Part shown: in pieces, positions 7,112 through 14,178 of the stretch
How positions within the stretch are numbered: position 1 is the stretch's first letter
Layout: each line of letters opens with the position of its first letter
Source: an uncultured Selenomonadaceae bacterium
GTDB taxonomy: Bacteria; Bacillota; Negativicutes; Selenomonadales; Selenomonadaceae
DNA: 14,551 nucleotides
Direction: 5' to 3'
NCBI GenBank assembly: GCA_902782705.1
Contig: CACZOL010000128.1
Coordinates: 1 to 14,551, forward strand
The notes under the pieces: model-generated
The model's database searches: none
Seen by the model: the letters and a program-made list of their open reading frames with translations, nothing else
Told to the model about the DNA's origin: nothing
Position numbers and translations under genes: made by a program

Positions 7112-7146
7112 AAAAACGAGACGTCAAATTCGACGTCTCGTTTTTT
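7112..7146. terminator. Bidirectional intrinsic terminator
   Basis: A 14-bp inverted repeat (AAAAACGAGACGTC / GACGTCTCGTTTTT, loop AAATTC at 7126-7131) has A-tract and T-tract flanks. It therefore forms a terminator in either direction. It lies between the convergent solute-binding protein gene (stop at 7096) and the LytTR regulator gene (stop at 7154). Confidence 0.92.
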
Positions 7147-7153
7147 GTGGAAA

Positions 7154-7873
7154 TCAATGCGATCCTGATGCTCTGCGGTCGGCGAAGTATTCGATATAGG
7201 CGCTCCGGCAGCTCTGGTACGACCGCCCGATGGGAACGGCGCCGCCGTCTTTCAGCACGAATCCGGTGGGGTTCATGGTCTGTATGCGATCGAGGCGCAC
7301 GGCGTAGCTCCTGTGTGTGCGGACGAATTCGTCCGGCGGTAAAAGTTCCATCAGTTTTTCCAGGCGCATATAGACGCGGACGTCCGTATCGGCATGGATG
7401 ATGCAGGTCTTGTCCTCGACGTTGATGTAGCGAATGGATTGGGAGGGAATCAGGACGGGGTGGTAATCGCTCACCACTTCGATCATCGGGCTTTCGGCTT
7501 TTTGTGTGTGGTTCCGGAAGCGGTCGAAGACTGCCCCGATTGCGTCGGGCGTGGCGGGCTTGATGATATAATGCAGCGCGCGCACTTCAAATCCTGACAC
7601 CGCGAATTCTGGGCTCATGCTGACGAAAGCGAACTCCACCTCCGGGTCCTGCGCCCGCGTCCTGCGCGCGAAGTCGATGCCGAGCCCGTTGCCGATGTAG
7701 TTGTCGAAAAAGACCAACGCGTACTTTTTCGGCTCGAAAGCCCGCAAAAAGTCCTCGCCCGACGAGAAGGTGTCGATCTGGACGGGCATATTACGGCTCC
7801 CTGCATACGCGTCCACGACGCCCCGCAGATGCTCCATGTCTTTTTCGTCGTCTTCCACGATAGCGATGCGCAC
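7154..7873 (-). CDS. LytTR-family response regulator (AgrA/LytR-like)
   Basis: This is a 239-residue two-domain regulator. The receiver domain (1-120) has the acidic pocket VEDDE (6-10), phospho-acceptor Asp57 at the end of YALVFFD, and the conserved Lys105 in IIKP. The segment after Asp57 (NYIGNGLG) departs from the common M-P-G-M-D-G. The LytTR DNA-binding domain (about 130-230) shows the typical FVRTHRSYAV stretch (183-192) and a GGAVPIGRSY turn. The GTG start at 7873 is chosen because it gives the usual VRIAIVEDDE opening and is preceded by a purine-rich GGAAGGAAG six bases away; extending to 7945 would add an atypical 24-residue head. It is divergent from the kinase gene at 7966, its probable partner. 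LytTR regulators bind paired direct repeats near promoters; target genes are not evident here. Confidence 0.93.
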   Translation of the reverse strand: MRIAIVEDDEKDMEHLRGVVDAYAGSRNMPVQIDTFSSGEDFLRAFEPKKYALVFFDNYIGNGLGIDFARRTRAQDPEVEFAFVSMSPEFAVSGFEVRALHYIIKPATPDAIGAVFDRFRNHTQKAESPMIEVVSDYHPVLIPSQSIRYINVEDKTCIIHADTDVRVYMRLEKLMELLPPDEFVRTHRSYAVRLDRIQTMNPTGFVLKDGGAVPIGRSYQSCRSAYIEYFADRRASGSH

Positions 7874-7965
7874 GATTTTCTTCCTTCCTTTTTTGTAGTA
7901 TAATAATATGGTATCTGAGAAGATTTTATAAAGATTTTTTTGCAATAAATAATGAAGGGATAGCT
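7874..7965. promoter_or_regulatory. Divergent promoter region of the two-component pair
   Basis: This 92-bp AT-rich spacer lies between the two divergent starts. On the + strand TATAAT (7899-7904) is a consensus -10 with a poor -35. On the - strand TATTAT (7905-7900) and TATACT (7902-7897) overlap the same spot, also with poor -35 boxes. Back-to-back promoters sharing one -10 region and lacking good -35 elements would fit activation or autoregulation by the adjacent regulator. No clear LytTR direct repeat and no pheromone-precursor ORF were found in it. Confidence 0.4.
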
Positions 7966-9312
7966 ATGGTCCTTATAGTCGGCATGGCGATAGGACTGGC
8001 AATCATTCATGCCATCGGCGCGTACCTTCGCTATCTGCCTTTTGAGGCGAAACTCTCGGGGGAGGAGCGGGCGCGTCTTTGGCGCTATATTTCGCTGTGG
8101 ATGCCTGTCGCCGTCATACTTTACGCTGCGTATTTCGGGTACGCGGGGCTCGACGTTGTCAGCTACAAGCGCGTGCATTATTACGGCTGGATTCCGTTTT
8201 TCGCGTTTTCGCTGGTCGTCATCAGAAACGAAGTCATGCGCCATATTTTCGTGGGCGGCATGCAGACGATTTGGTTCCTGCTGCTGCAAACGGTGAGCGG
8301 CACGCTGATCCTGACGATGATGCCGTCGGAGATCGGCGAGAGCGTCATGCGTCTTCCTGTGCAGACTTCGCTGTACATTTTCTTTTTTGTCGTGACGCTG
8401 CCGTTGGAACGGCGGATTTTCCGAAAAATGCTGCCGCCGCGCCTTTTCGCCGGGAACCGGCTGGCGGGCTGGTGTTTCGCGTTCCTGCCCTTTGGGCTTT
8501 GCGCTGCGCCGCTCATCACGTTGATCGACAGGCCGCTCATGTACACATGGACGGACAGGTTTGCGCGGTTCTTCCTGCTGTTCTGGGGCTTCACCCTTTA
8601 CCAGTACGCGCTGTACGCCGGCGACCGCGCGGCGCGGATACGAAACGAGCAGCACACGAACGAGCTTTTGACGCAGCAGCTGCAGGCGTTGGAGTCACAC
8701 GCGGCGCTGTTGCAGTCGCGTGCGGATGATATCCGGCGTGCGCGCCACGATCTCAGGCATTACAACCGGCTATTGGCGACATTGATCCGCGCGGGCGAAT
8801 CCGATAGAGCGCTGGACCTGATCGAAGCGCAGGACAAGGGCCTTTTGACGCGGCCCATCGACGCCTATTGCCAAAGCCCTATCATAAACGCGGCGCTGAC
8901 GATTTTCATGCAGGTTGCGAAAAAGGACGGAATCACGGCGTCCTGCACCGTGGACATCGACAATCCCGAATGTCCGAGGGAAGGGGACGGCGATCTTGCC
9001 ATTCTCTTGGCGAACGTCATCGAAAATGCGGTCATCGCCAGCCGCAAGCAGCCGGAAGGGCAGAGAGAAGTCCGCGTGTCGCTGGCCTATGACGCGATGC
9101 AGTATGCGTTGGTCGTGAAAAACCGCTGCGACGCTACGCTGACGTTTGGCGAGGACGGTCTGCCGACGACGTTGGAGCAAGGCCACGGCACGGGTATGGT
9201 CTCCGTCCGCAGCTTCGGGAAAAAGTACGGCGCGGAAACCATCTTCGAGCAAAAAGACGGCTGGGTGCGCTTCCTGATGTACTGGAGCGGAGAGAAGAAA
9301 ATAGTGGAATAA
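7966..9312 (+). CDS. AgrC-like polytopic sensor histidine kinase (GHKL ATPase)
   Basis: This is a 448-residue membrane kinase. About six or seven hydrophobic helices fill residues 1-217 (approximately 4-22, 43-60, 72-88, 100-119, 132-148, 168-187, 199-217), followed by a coiled coil (about 222-256) and a dimerisation segment whose RARHDLRHYN places the probable phospho-acceptor at His261. The ATPase domain has the N box LLANVIENAVIAS (347-359) and the glycine box GHGTGMVSVRSFGKKYG (406-422). This is the class of kinases that partner LytTR regulators (AgrC/ComD/VirS type, HATPase_c_5). The ATG at 7966 follows GAAGGGA. The divergent regulator 92 bp away is the likely phosphorylation partner; a divergent rather than operonic layout is less usual for such pairs. 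The ligand is unknown, because no peptide gene is adjacent. Confidence 0.92.
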   Translation: MVLIVGMAIGLAIIHAIGAYLRYLPFEAKLSGEERARLWRYISLWMPVAVILYAAYFGYAGLDVVSYKRVHYYGWIPFFAFSLVVIRNEVMRHIFVGGMQTIWFLLLQTVSGTLILTMMPSEIGESVMRLPVQTSLYIFFFVVTLPLERRIFRKMLPPRLFAGNRLAGWCFAFLPFGLCAAPLITLIDRPLMYTWTDRFARFFLLFWGFTLYQYALYAGDRAARIRNEQHTNELLTQQLQALESHAALLQSRADDIRRARHDLRHYNRLLATLIRAGESDRALDLIEAQDKGLLTRPIDAYCQSPIINAALTIFMQVAKKDGITASCTVDIDNPECPREGDGDLAILLANVIENAVIASRKQPEGQREVRVSLAYDAMQYALVVKNRCDATLTFGEDGLPTTLEQGHGTGMVSVRSFGKKYGAETIFEQKDGWVRFLMYWSGEKKIVE

Positions 9313-9324
9313 GCTTGTGATACA

Positions 9325-9354
9325 AAGCCTTCCCCATGCAGGGGAAGGCTTTTT
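9325..9354. terminator. Bidirectional intrinsic terminator
   Basis: An 11-bp inverted repeat (AAGCCTTCCCC / GGGGAAGGCTT, loop ATGCA) is followed by a T-tract on the + strand and has an A-rich flank on the other side. It lies between the convergent AgrC-like kinase (stop at 9312) and the chemoreceptor gene (stop at 9377), so it can serve both. Confidence 0.92.
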
Positions 9355-9376
9355 GTTTCAGGACATAAGCGCTTCG

Positions 9377-11347
9377 TTATATCTTGAAGGACGCCGTCGC
9401 GTTTTTCAGCTCCACCGCGAGATTGGACAGCGCGTTGCTGGCCGACGCGATTTCCTGGGACGAGGCCGACTGTTCCGATGCCGCCGCCGAAATGACCTGC
9501 GTGTTCTCGGAGGCTTCGCGGCTCACCGCGTCGATGGAGTCGATGGCCATGACGATGTTCTGCATGCCTTTGTCGATGGTTTGCGCCGACTGCTTGATGC
9601 CGGAAATCTGACCGTTGACCGAGGTTACTCGGCGATTGATCTCGTCGAACTGCTCCGCCACGGCGCGGATGGAAGCGAGACCGTTGGAGACTTCGCCCGT
9701 TCCGCCTTCCATGGAGACGACTGCCGCTTCCGTGTCTTTCTGCACGTCGCCGATCAGTACGGAAATGTTTTCCGCCGCCGCCGAGGACTGCTCGGCGAGC
9801 TTGCGCACTTCCTCAGCGACGACTGAGAAGCCGCGGCCGGCCTCTCCGGCGCGGGCCGCCTCGATTGCCGCGTTCAGTGCGAGGAGGTTCGTCTGCTCCG
9901 AGATCTGGGAAATCGTTTCTACGATCTGGCCGATCTGCTGGGAATTGGCACCGAGCTTTCGCACGACGTCGGCGGAAGCCGAGACGCTGCTTTCGATGCC
10001 GCTCATTTTTTCGATGGCTTCGTGCATCAGGCTCGAGCCGGATTCCGCAGCGTCGGCCATCTGACGCGCGCTTTCGGACACGTCGTCCGTTTTCCGCGCC
10101 ATCGCTTCGATGTCGGTAAACGCTTCGTCGATGTTTTTCTTCGTGACGTCGACGCTTGCAAGTTGCTTCTCCATACCGTTGGAGACGTCACCCACCGTTT
10201 GCGCCACATGGGTCGCGTTTTCTGCCGCCTGATGGGAGCTTGCCGCAAGGGCCTCGCTGGACGCCGAGACCTGCTCCGAGCTGTTCTTTATCTTGATGAT
10301 CAGGGCATGGACGTGCTCTTTCATGCGGTTGAATTCCGTAGCCATTTCCCCGAATTCGTCGGCGGAATCCGCAACCAGCGGGTCGATTCGGAGATTTCCT
10401 TCCGCGATTTCATGCAGACCATAGTTCAAAAGGCTGAGGCGGCGCACAACGCCGTTGGCGAAGAAGAACAGGGAACCGGCGAGGAGAAGGACACCGACGC
10501 CCGTGAGGCCGATATAGATGTATCGGAGCTTGGCCACGTCGCCAAAGGAGCTCAGCGCCGGAAGGTCGATGGCGGTAATCCACCCCGTCAGCGCCATGGT
10601 GTTGTAAGCGACAAAATGCTCCGTGCCGTTGATGTTTTCCGTGAAGAAGCCGGTTTTGTTTTGCGTCATCTCAGCAACGTGGCTCTTGAAGAGCGGGCTT
10701 TCGGAGATCTTCTTCAGGTTCTGTCCTGCATCGGCGGAAACGTTGATCATGTCCGTCTTGGGGTTCAGGATGTATCCGATGCCTTCGCCTTCAAACTTGA
10801 TGAGGCCGACATGATCCTGGATCGCGTCCATGCGGATATCGAGGCACAGACCGCCGCCGACGCCGTTCTTGCGGGAGTAAGGCATCGTCGCGGAGACGAC
10901 GAGCTTTCCCGTCATGGCGTCCACATACGGATCGGTGTATTCAAATTTGCCGGACTTCTTGATCGCGATGTACCACGGACGTTCGCGCCATTCCCGCTTC
11001 CCGTTCAGGTCGCCCGCGACCAGCGCCCACGCCCAGCCGTCCTCGCGGACGTGGTATGCGTCCTGAAATTCCTTGTCGGCCAGGATACCGGTCAACATTT
11101 CCGGACGCTTGATGGTTGCGTCGTCAGTGATATTGGTAAAGGTTTCCGCCATGGATTTCGCGTATTGCGCTTTCGAGGCCAGCCATGACTCGGCTTCGTC
11201 GGATTTCGATATGATATTCGCCAAGAGTTCTTTCCGCGCCGCCTCTTCGACGGAAGTTGCGGCGGTATGATATCCGATGGCGGAGACGATAATCATCACC
11301 GCACCGATAACGCCCGCCAACAGGATGAATTTTTGCTTGATCTTCAT
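9377..11347 (-). CDS. Methyl-accepting chemotaxis protein with dCache sensor
   Basis: This transmembrane chemoreceptor has 656 residues. TM1 is at about 7-27 and the periplasmic double-Cache domain at about 33-270. Its R-x-W-Y (Arg123, Trp125, Tyr126), Y-x-D (Tyr141, Asp143) and Asp170 have the spacing recalled for the amino-acid-binding motif of PctA-type dCache domains, but the first Tyr of that motif is not conserved. TM2 is at about 274-297, HAMP at about 298-350, and then the helical signalling domain. The hairpin tip (about 483-500) has the invariant SEQTNLLALNAA and GEAGRGFSVVAEEVRKLAE segments that bind CheA/CheW. From the tip to FKI at the end is about 28 residues longer than in E. 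coli Tsr, which fits the 44-heptad class. The ATG at 11347 follows AAGGAG. No che genes are nearby, so it feeds a pathway encoded elsewhere. There is no C-terminal CheR-binding pentapeptide. Confidence 0.97.
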   Translation of the reverse strand: MKIKQKFILLAGVIGAVMIIVSAIGYHTAATSVEEAARKELLANIISKSDEAESWLASKAQYAKSMAETFTNITDDATIKRPEMLTGILADKEFQDAYHVREDGWAWALVAGDLNGKREWRERPWYIAIKKSGKFEYTDPYVDAMTGKLVVSATMPYSRKNGVGGGLCLDIRMDAIQDHVGLIKFEGEGIGYILNPKTDMINVSADAGQNLKKISESPLFKSHVAEMTQNKTGFFTENINGTEHFVAYNTMALTGWITAIDLPALSSFGDVAKLRYIYIGLTGVGVLLLAGSLFFFANGVVRRLSLLNYGLHEIAEGNLRIDPLVADSADEFGEMATEFNRMKEHVHALIIKIKNSSEQVSASSEALAASSHQAAENATHVAQTVGDVSNGMEKQLASVDVTKKNIDEAFTDIEAMARKTDDVSESARQMADAAESGSSLMHEAIEKMSGIESSVSASADVVRKLGANSQQIGQIVETISQISEQTNLLALNAAIEAARAGEAGRGFSVVAEEVRKLAEQSSAAAENISVLIGDVQKDTEAAVVSMEGGTGEVSNGLASIRAVAEQFDEINRRVTSVNGQISGIKQSAQTIDKGMQNIVMAIDSIDAVSREASENTQVISAAASEQSASSQEIASASNALSNLAVELKNATASFKI

Positions 11348-11419
11348 ACTGCATTGCTCCTTACATTATATATATTATATATAAATCTTGATGTGAACTA
11401 CCCTCCTTTTACTATTATT

Positions 11420-11447
11420 ACTTTACACCCGTTTTCCCTTAAGTCAA
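11420..11447 (-). promoter_or_regulatory. Candidate sigma-A promoter for the chemoreceptor gene
   Basis: Read on the - strand, TTGACT (11447-11442) and TAAAGT (11425-11420) are 16 bases apart. Transcription would start near 11413 and give a leader of about 65 nt. A second, weaker possibility is the very AT-rich stretch at about 11366-11387, which has TATAAT-like hexamers. No sigma-D-type motility promoter was recognised. The operator-like array begins 8 bases upstream of this -35. Confidence 0.5.
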
Positions 11448-11454
11448 CAAAATC

Positions 11455-11527
11455 GCCGTGAACGACAAAAAGTTGCCGTGAACGACATAAAATTTGCCAT
11501 TCACGGCGAAAATTTGTCGTTCACGGC
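11455..11527. repeat. Array of four 12-bp near-palindromes at 20-21 bp spacing
   Basis: Four sites of the form GYCGT-NN-ACGRC lie at 11455-11466, 11475-11486, 11496-11507 and 11516-11527, with dyad centres 20, 21 and 20 bp apart. The first two read GCCGTGAACGAC, the fourth is their exact inverse (GTCGTTCACGGC) and the third (GCCATTCACGGC) carries one mismatch in its left half. AT-rich linkers (aaaaagtt, taaaattt, gaaaattt) separate them. The 20-bp rhythm continues weakly to about 11570 through repeated cataaatt/catcaatt blocks. Two helical turns per unit place all sites on one DNA face, as in multi-site operators. Because the sites invert midway, the same bases can also fold in RNA as nested hairpins (see the terminator entry). 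Either role, or both, is possible. Confidence 0.75.
11464..11507 (-). terminator. Possible terminator of the hybrid kinase gene within the repeat array
   Basis: Transcribed leftward, sites 3 and 2 can pair: GCCGTGAA with TTCACGGC gives 8 perfect pairs, extended by four more including G-U wobbles, around a 9-nt AU-rich loop. AAC and five U follow. This resembles an intrinsic terminator about 100 nt after the kinase stop. The tract is short and offset by three bases, so the call is tentative. Confidence 0.4.
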
Positions 11528-11610
11528 ATAAATTTTACCTTTGTGACATAAATTCCTGCTTTTGGCATCAATTTCTCATGCAAATTTGCGTAGGAAATTC
11601 GGACTATTTT

Positions 11611-14178
11611 TCAGGCGCGTCGCGCGAGGTCGTCCCGCACGCATTCGGCGAATTCATCGTAAAGCGCCATCATCCTCGCGTGGTGCGAACGGACGTAATC
11701 CAGGGCGTCTGCACGCTCCTTCACTCCGGCGTTTGCATCGAAGAGTATCTTGCCGTTGGCCTCCACGGCTTTTGCCGTCTCTGAAAGCCGCTTGCCGCCG
11801 ATGGAAAGGGAAGAGGACTTCAGCGCATGAATGAACGAGGTATAGTTTTTCCAGTTCTCATTGGCAAAGGCTTCTTCGATGAGCGCGCGTTTTTTCGGGT
11901 GCGTTCCGACGAATAAACCGGCGATTTTTCGGTAAAAAGATATATTGTTGCAGTATTGAAGCGCCAGATCGACGTCGAGCATGGGGAAGTCGTCGCCGGT
12001 TTCCGCACATTGGACGTTCGCCGCCGTGCGTTCGTCCTGCGGCAGATCGTCTTCGGCTTTTTCCGGCTGCGGCGTGCGCGTCACTTTCTCTTTCGGCAGA
12101 TAATGTATCAGCGTCTGTTCCAGTGCCTCGCCGTCCAACGGCTTTGCAAGGTAGTCGTCGAAGCCTGTTTCGAGGAACTTTTCTTTTGCGCCGGCGACGG
12201 CGTCCGCCGTCAGGACGAGGAAGGGGACCCCTTCGGCGTTCGGCAGTGTTTTCGCTGCGCGGAGAGTTTCGATGCCGTCCATGCCGGGCATTCGATGGTC
12301 GAGCAGCACCGCGTCGTAGCGTTTGGATGCGAGGCAATTCAGTGCGCTCTGGCCGTCGGTTACGGCGTCGATTTGAAGCCCCGTCGCTTTGAGGAGGCCT
12401 TCGACGACCAAGAGATTCAGTTCGTTGTCGTCCACTACGAGGATATGCGCCGACGGTGCGGTAAAGGACGCGCGATAGGCGGGTTCTTCCGCTTCGCCGG
12501 ACAGGCGCGTCATGAGGTCGCCGATGGGCGCGTCGCCGGCAATTTTCTGCGGCAGCGTGGCGGTGAAGACGGAGCCGACGCCGTATGTGCTTTCAAAGAC
12601 GACGTCGCCGCCCATGAGCGTCGCAAGCCGCTTTGTAATGGCAAGTCCGAGTCCCGTGCCTTCGATGCTTCGGTTCCGCACGCCGTCCAGGCGTTCAAAA
12701 CCCTTGAACAGGCGCCCTTTGTCTTCGTCGCGGATCCCGATGCCCGTGTCGCGGATTTCAAATCGCAGCATGAGGAATTTGCCCGCCGCGTCGCGCTCAC
12801 CGGAGACGCGGAGATCCACGCTTCCTGTTTCGGTGTATTTGGCGGCGTTGGTCAAAAGATTTACGACGATTTGCTGGACGCGCGTCATGTCGCCCACCAG
12901 CGCGTCGGGCAGCGACGTGTCCACGTCGAGTCCGAAGGACAATCCTTTGCTCTCGGCTCTGGGCTTTGTCATGTTCACGGCGTTGCCGATCAGGTCCGAA
13001 AGACGATAAGCGCCCTCGACGATTTCGAGCTTGCCGGATTCAATTTTGGAAAAGTCCAGGATGTCGTTGATGATGTCAAGAAGCGTCTGGCCCGCGGAGC
13101 GGATGTTTCGCGCGTAGCGGATGACGGCGGGGTCTTTTCCTTCCCGGAGGACCATTTCGTTCATGCCGAGTACGGCGTTGATCGGCGTGCGGATTTCATG
13201 GCTCATGTTGGCGAGGAAGTCGCTCTTCGCGCGGTTCGCCATATTCGCGGCGGCTTTTTCCCGCCGCAGCGCGTCGTTTTCCGCCGCTTTTCGCCGCACG
13301 GAGAAGATATAGCGGCCCACCGCGAAAAAGATCAGCAGCAAAACGCCGATGGAGCGCAAAAGCCGTTCGTGGATGCGGGAGATGTCCCCGGCCACTGCGG
13401 ACCACGGGATATAGCCCGCCACGGTGCAGTTCGCTTTCGGCAGGTCGGAGGCGAAGATGAAGTAGCGCTCTCCGTTCCGTTCGATATAGGAAGCCGCCGA
13501 GCGGCTGGTGTCCAGTTCTTCGCGTAATCCCCAGAACTCCTGCCGGATTTCGGGTGCGTTGAAAAATTCTTTGTCGCTTTCGCCGTAATTCTTGTATGGG
13601 ATAATGAGATTCCCGAGCCGGTCCAAGATCAGGAGGCGGACGGCGGGATTGTAGTCCGTCAGCGTAAAGCGATCCGCGAGGCCCTTGTCGTCGTACAGGC
13701 GGTACAGCACCGCCCGCACGTTGCCGTTTCGGATGACCGGCACGGCGAAAAGCAGTCCGCGTCCCAGGCAGTAGTCGATGACGGACTGCCCGCGAAAGGC
13801 GCGGGACAGGCTTGGGTATTTCCAGCGGGAAAGGGCGGCTCCCTGAATGGCCTCGCCCCGGATGGTCAGGAGACCGACGGAGCGGCCACCCGTCGTGCCG
13901 CGAAGCGACGCCAAAAGCCGCGTCGTGTCCTCTTCGGTTGACGTCGTTGCCAGATGATTTGCCGCCAACGTCAGCTCGCTCAGCTCCCGATCGAAACGCT
14001 CCTGCGCGATGACGGACATATCCGCCGCCTGTCGCGCCACGGTGCGCTCCAAGGTGCCGTTCAAAAGCACCATGGTTCTGTGCGTACCCCACAGCGCGAG
14101 AATCGAGAGTATTGCGACCAGCGCGATCACTTGGACACGCAGGGGGAAAAGGGAAGAGGGCGGTTTTTTCTCATTCAA
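11611..14178 (-). CDS. Hybrid sensor histidine kinase (Cache-like sensor, HisKA, HATPase, REC, Hpt)
   Basis: This 855-residue phosphorelay kinase has TM1 at about 12-31, an extracytoplasmic region at about 40-270 that looks like a double-Cache sensor (the ARG-free strand LLFAVPVIRNGNVRAVLYRL at 142-161 is typical) and TM2 at about 272-293. A short linker helix with no evident HAMP leads to HisKA with His327 in SHEIRTP. The ATPase has the N box around Asn444, DTGIGI (477-482) and GTGLGL (507-512). The receiver (about 577-694) has Asp583/Asp584, phospho-acceptor Asp627 in LLDHRMPGMDG and Lys679. A C-terminal Hpt domain (about 735-850) has His784 in IHALKSSS. The order His-Asp-His implies transfer to a separate regulator, which is not in the window. 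The start is TTG at 14178, with GGGGGGTG 7 bases before it; the ATG nearby is out of frame. It overlaps the BMP protein gene by 8 bases. Confidence 0.93.
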   Translation of the reverse strand: MNEKKPPSSLFPLRVQVIALVAILSILALWGTHRTMVLLNGTLERTVARQAADMSVIAQERFDRELSELTLAANHLATTSTEEDTTRLLASLRGTTGGRSVGLLTIRGEAIQGAALSRWKYPSLSRAFRGQSVIDYCLGRGLLFAVPVIRNGNVRAVLYRLYDDKGLADRFTLTDYNPAVRLLILDRLGNLIIPYKNYGESDKEFFNAPEIRQEFWGLREELDTSRSAASYIERNGERYFIFASDLPKANCTVAGYIPWSAVAGDISRIHERLLRSIGVLLLIFFAVGRYIFSVRRKAAENDALRREKAAANMANRAKSDFLANMSHEIRTPINAVLGMNEMVLREGKDPAVIRYARNIRSAGQTLLDIINDILDFSKIESGKLEIVEGAYRLSDLIGNAVNMTKPRAESKGLSFGLDVDTSLPDALVGDMTRVQQIVVNLLTNAAKYTETGSVDLRVSGERDAAGKFLMLRFEIRDTGIGIRDEDKGRLFKGFERLDGVRNRSIEGTGLGLAITKRLATLMGGDVVFESTYGVGSVFTATLPQKIAGDAPIGDLMTRLSGEAEEPAYRASFTAPSAHILVVDDNELNLLVVEGLLKATGLQIDAVTDGQSALNCLASKRYDAVLLDHRMPGMDGIETLRAAKTLPNAEGVPFLVLTADAVAGAKEKFLETGFDDYLAKPLDGEALEQTLIHYLPKEKVTRTPQPEKAEDDLPQDERTAANVQCAETGDDFPMLDVDLALQYCNNISFYRKIAGLFVGTHPKKRALIEEAFANENWKNYTSFIHALKSSSLSIGGKRLSETAKAVEANGKILFDANAGVKERADALDYVRSHHARMMALYDEFAECVRDDLARRA

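Noticed and set aside
7874..7945. Upstream 24-codon extension of the LytTR regulator
   Set aside because: The extension is AT-derived, has no ribosome binding site and precedes a canonical receiver start (VRIAIVEDDE) with a good SD at GTG 7873.
10022..11188. 388-codon open frame opposite the chemoreceptor gene
   Set aside because: It lies fully within a well-supported MCP gene. The translation looks like compositional noise.
11391..11408. Ribosome binding site-like AGGAGGG on the - strand upstream of the MCP gene
   Set aside because: No ATG, GTG or TTG lies at a usable distance. The MCP has its own AAGGAG nearer its ATG.
11451..11570. CRISPR-like array
   Set aside because: The period is only 20 bp, the units are palindromic and invert orientation, there are no unique spacers of CRISPR size, and no cas genes are present.
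11555..11592. Sigma-54-type promoter suggested by TTGGCAT and TGC
   Set aside because: The spacing between GG and GC does not match the required -24/-12 geometry.
11956..13527. 523-codon open frame on the + strand opposite the hybrid kinase
   Set aside because: Its translation has no recognisable domain and it lies fully within the kinase coding region, whose motifs are complete. It is a codon-bias shadow.
14172..14174. ATG as the start of the hybrid kinase
   Set aside because: It is out of frame with the kinase. The in-frame TTG at 14178 has a G-rich SD at suitable spacing.
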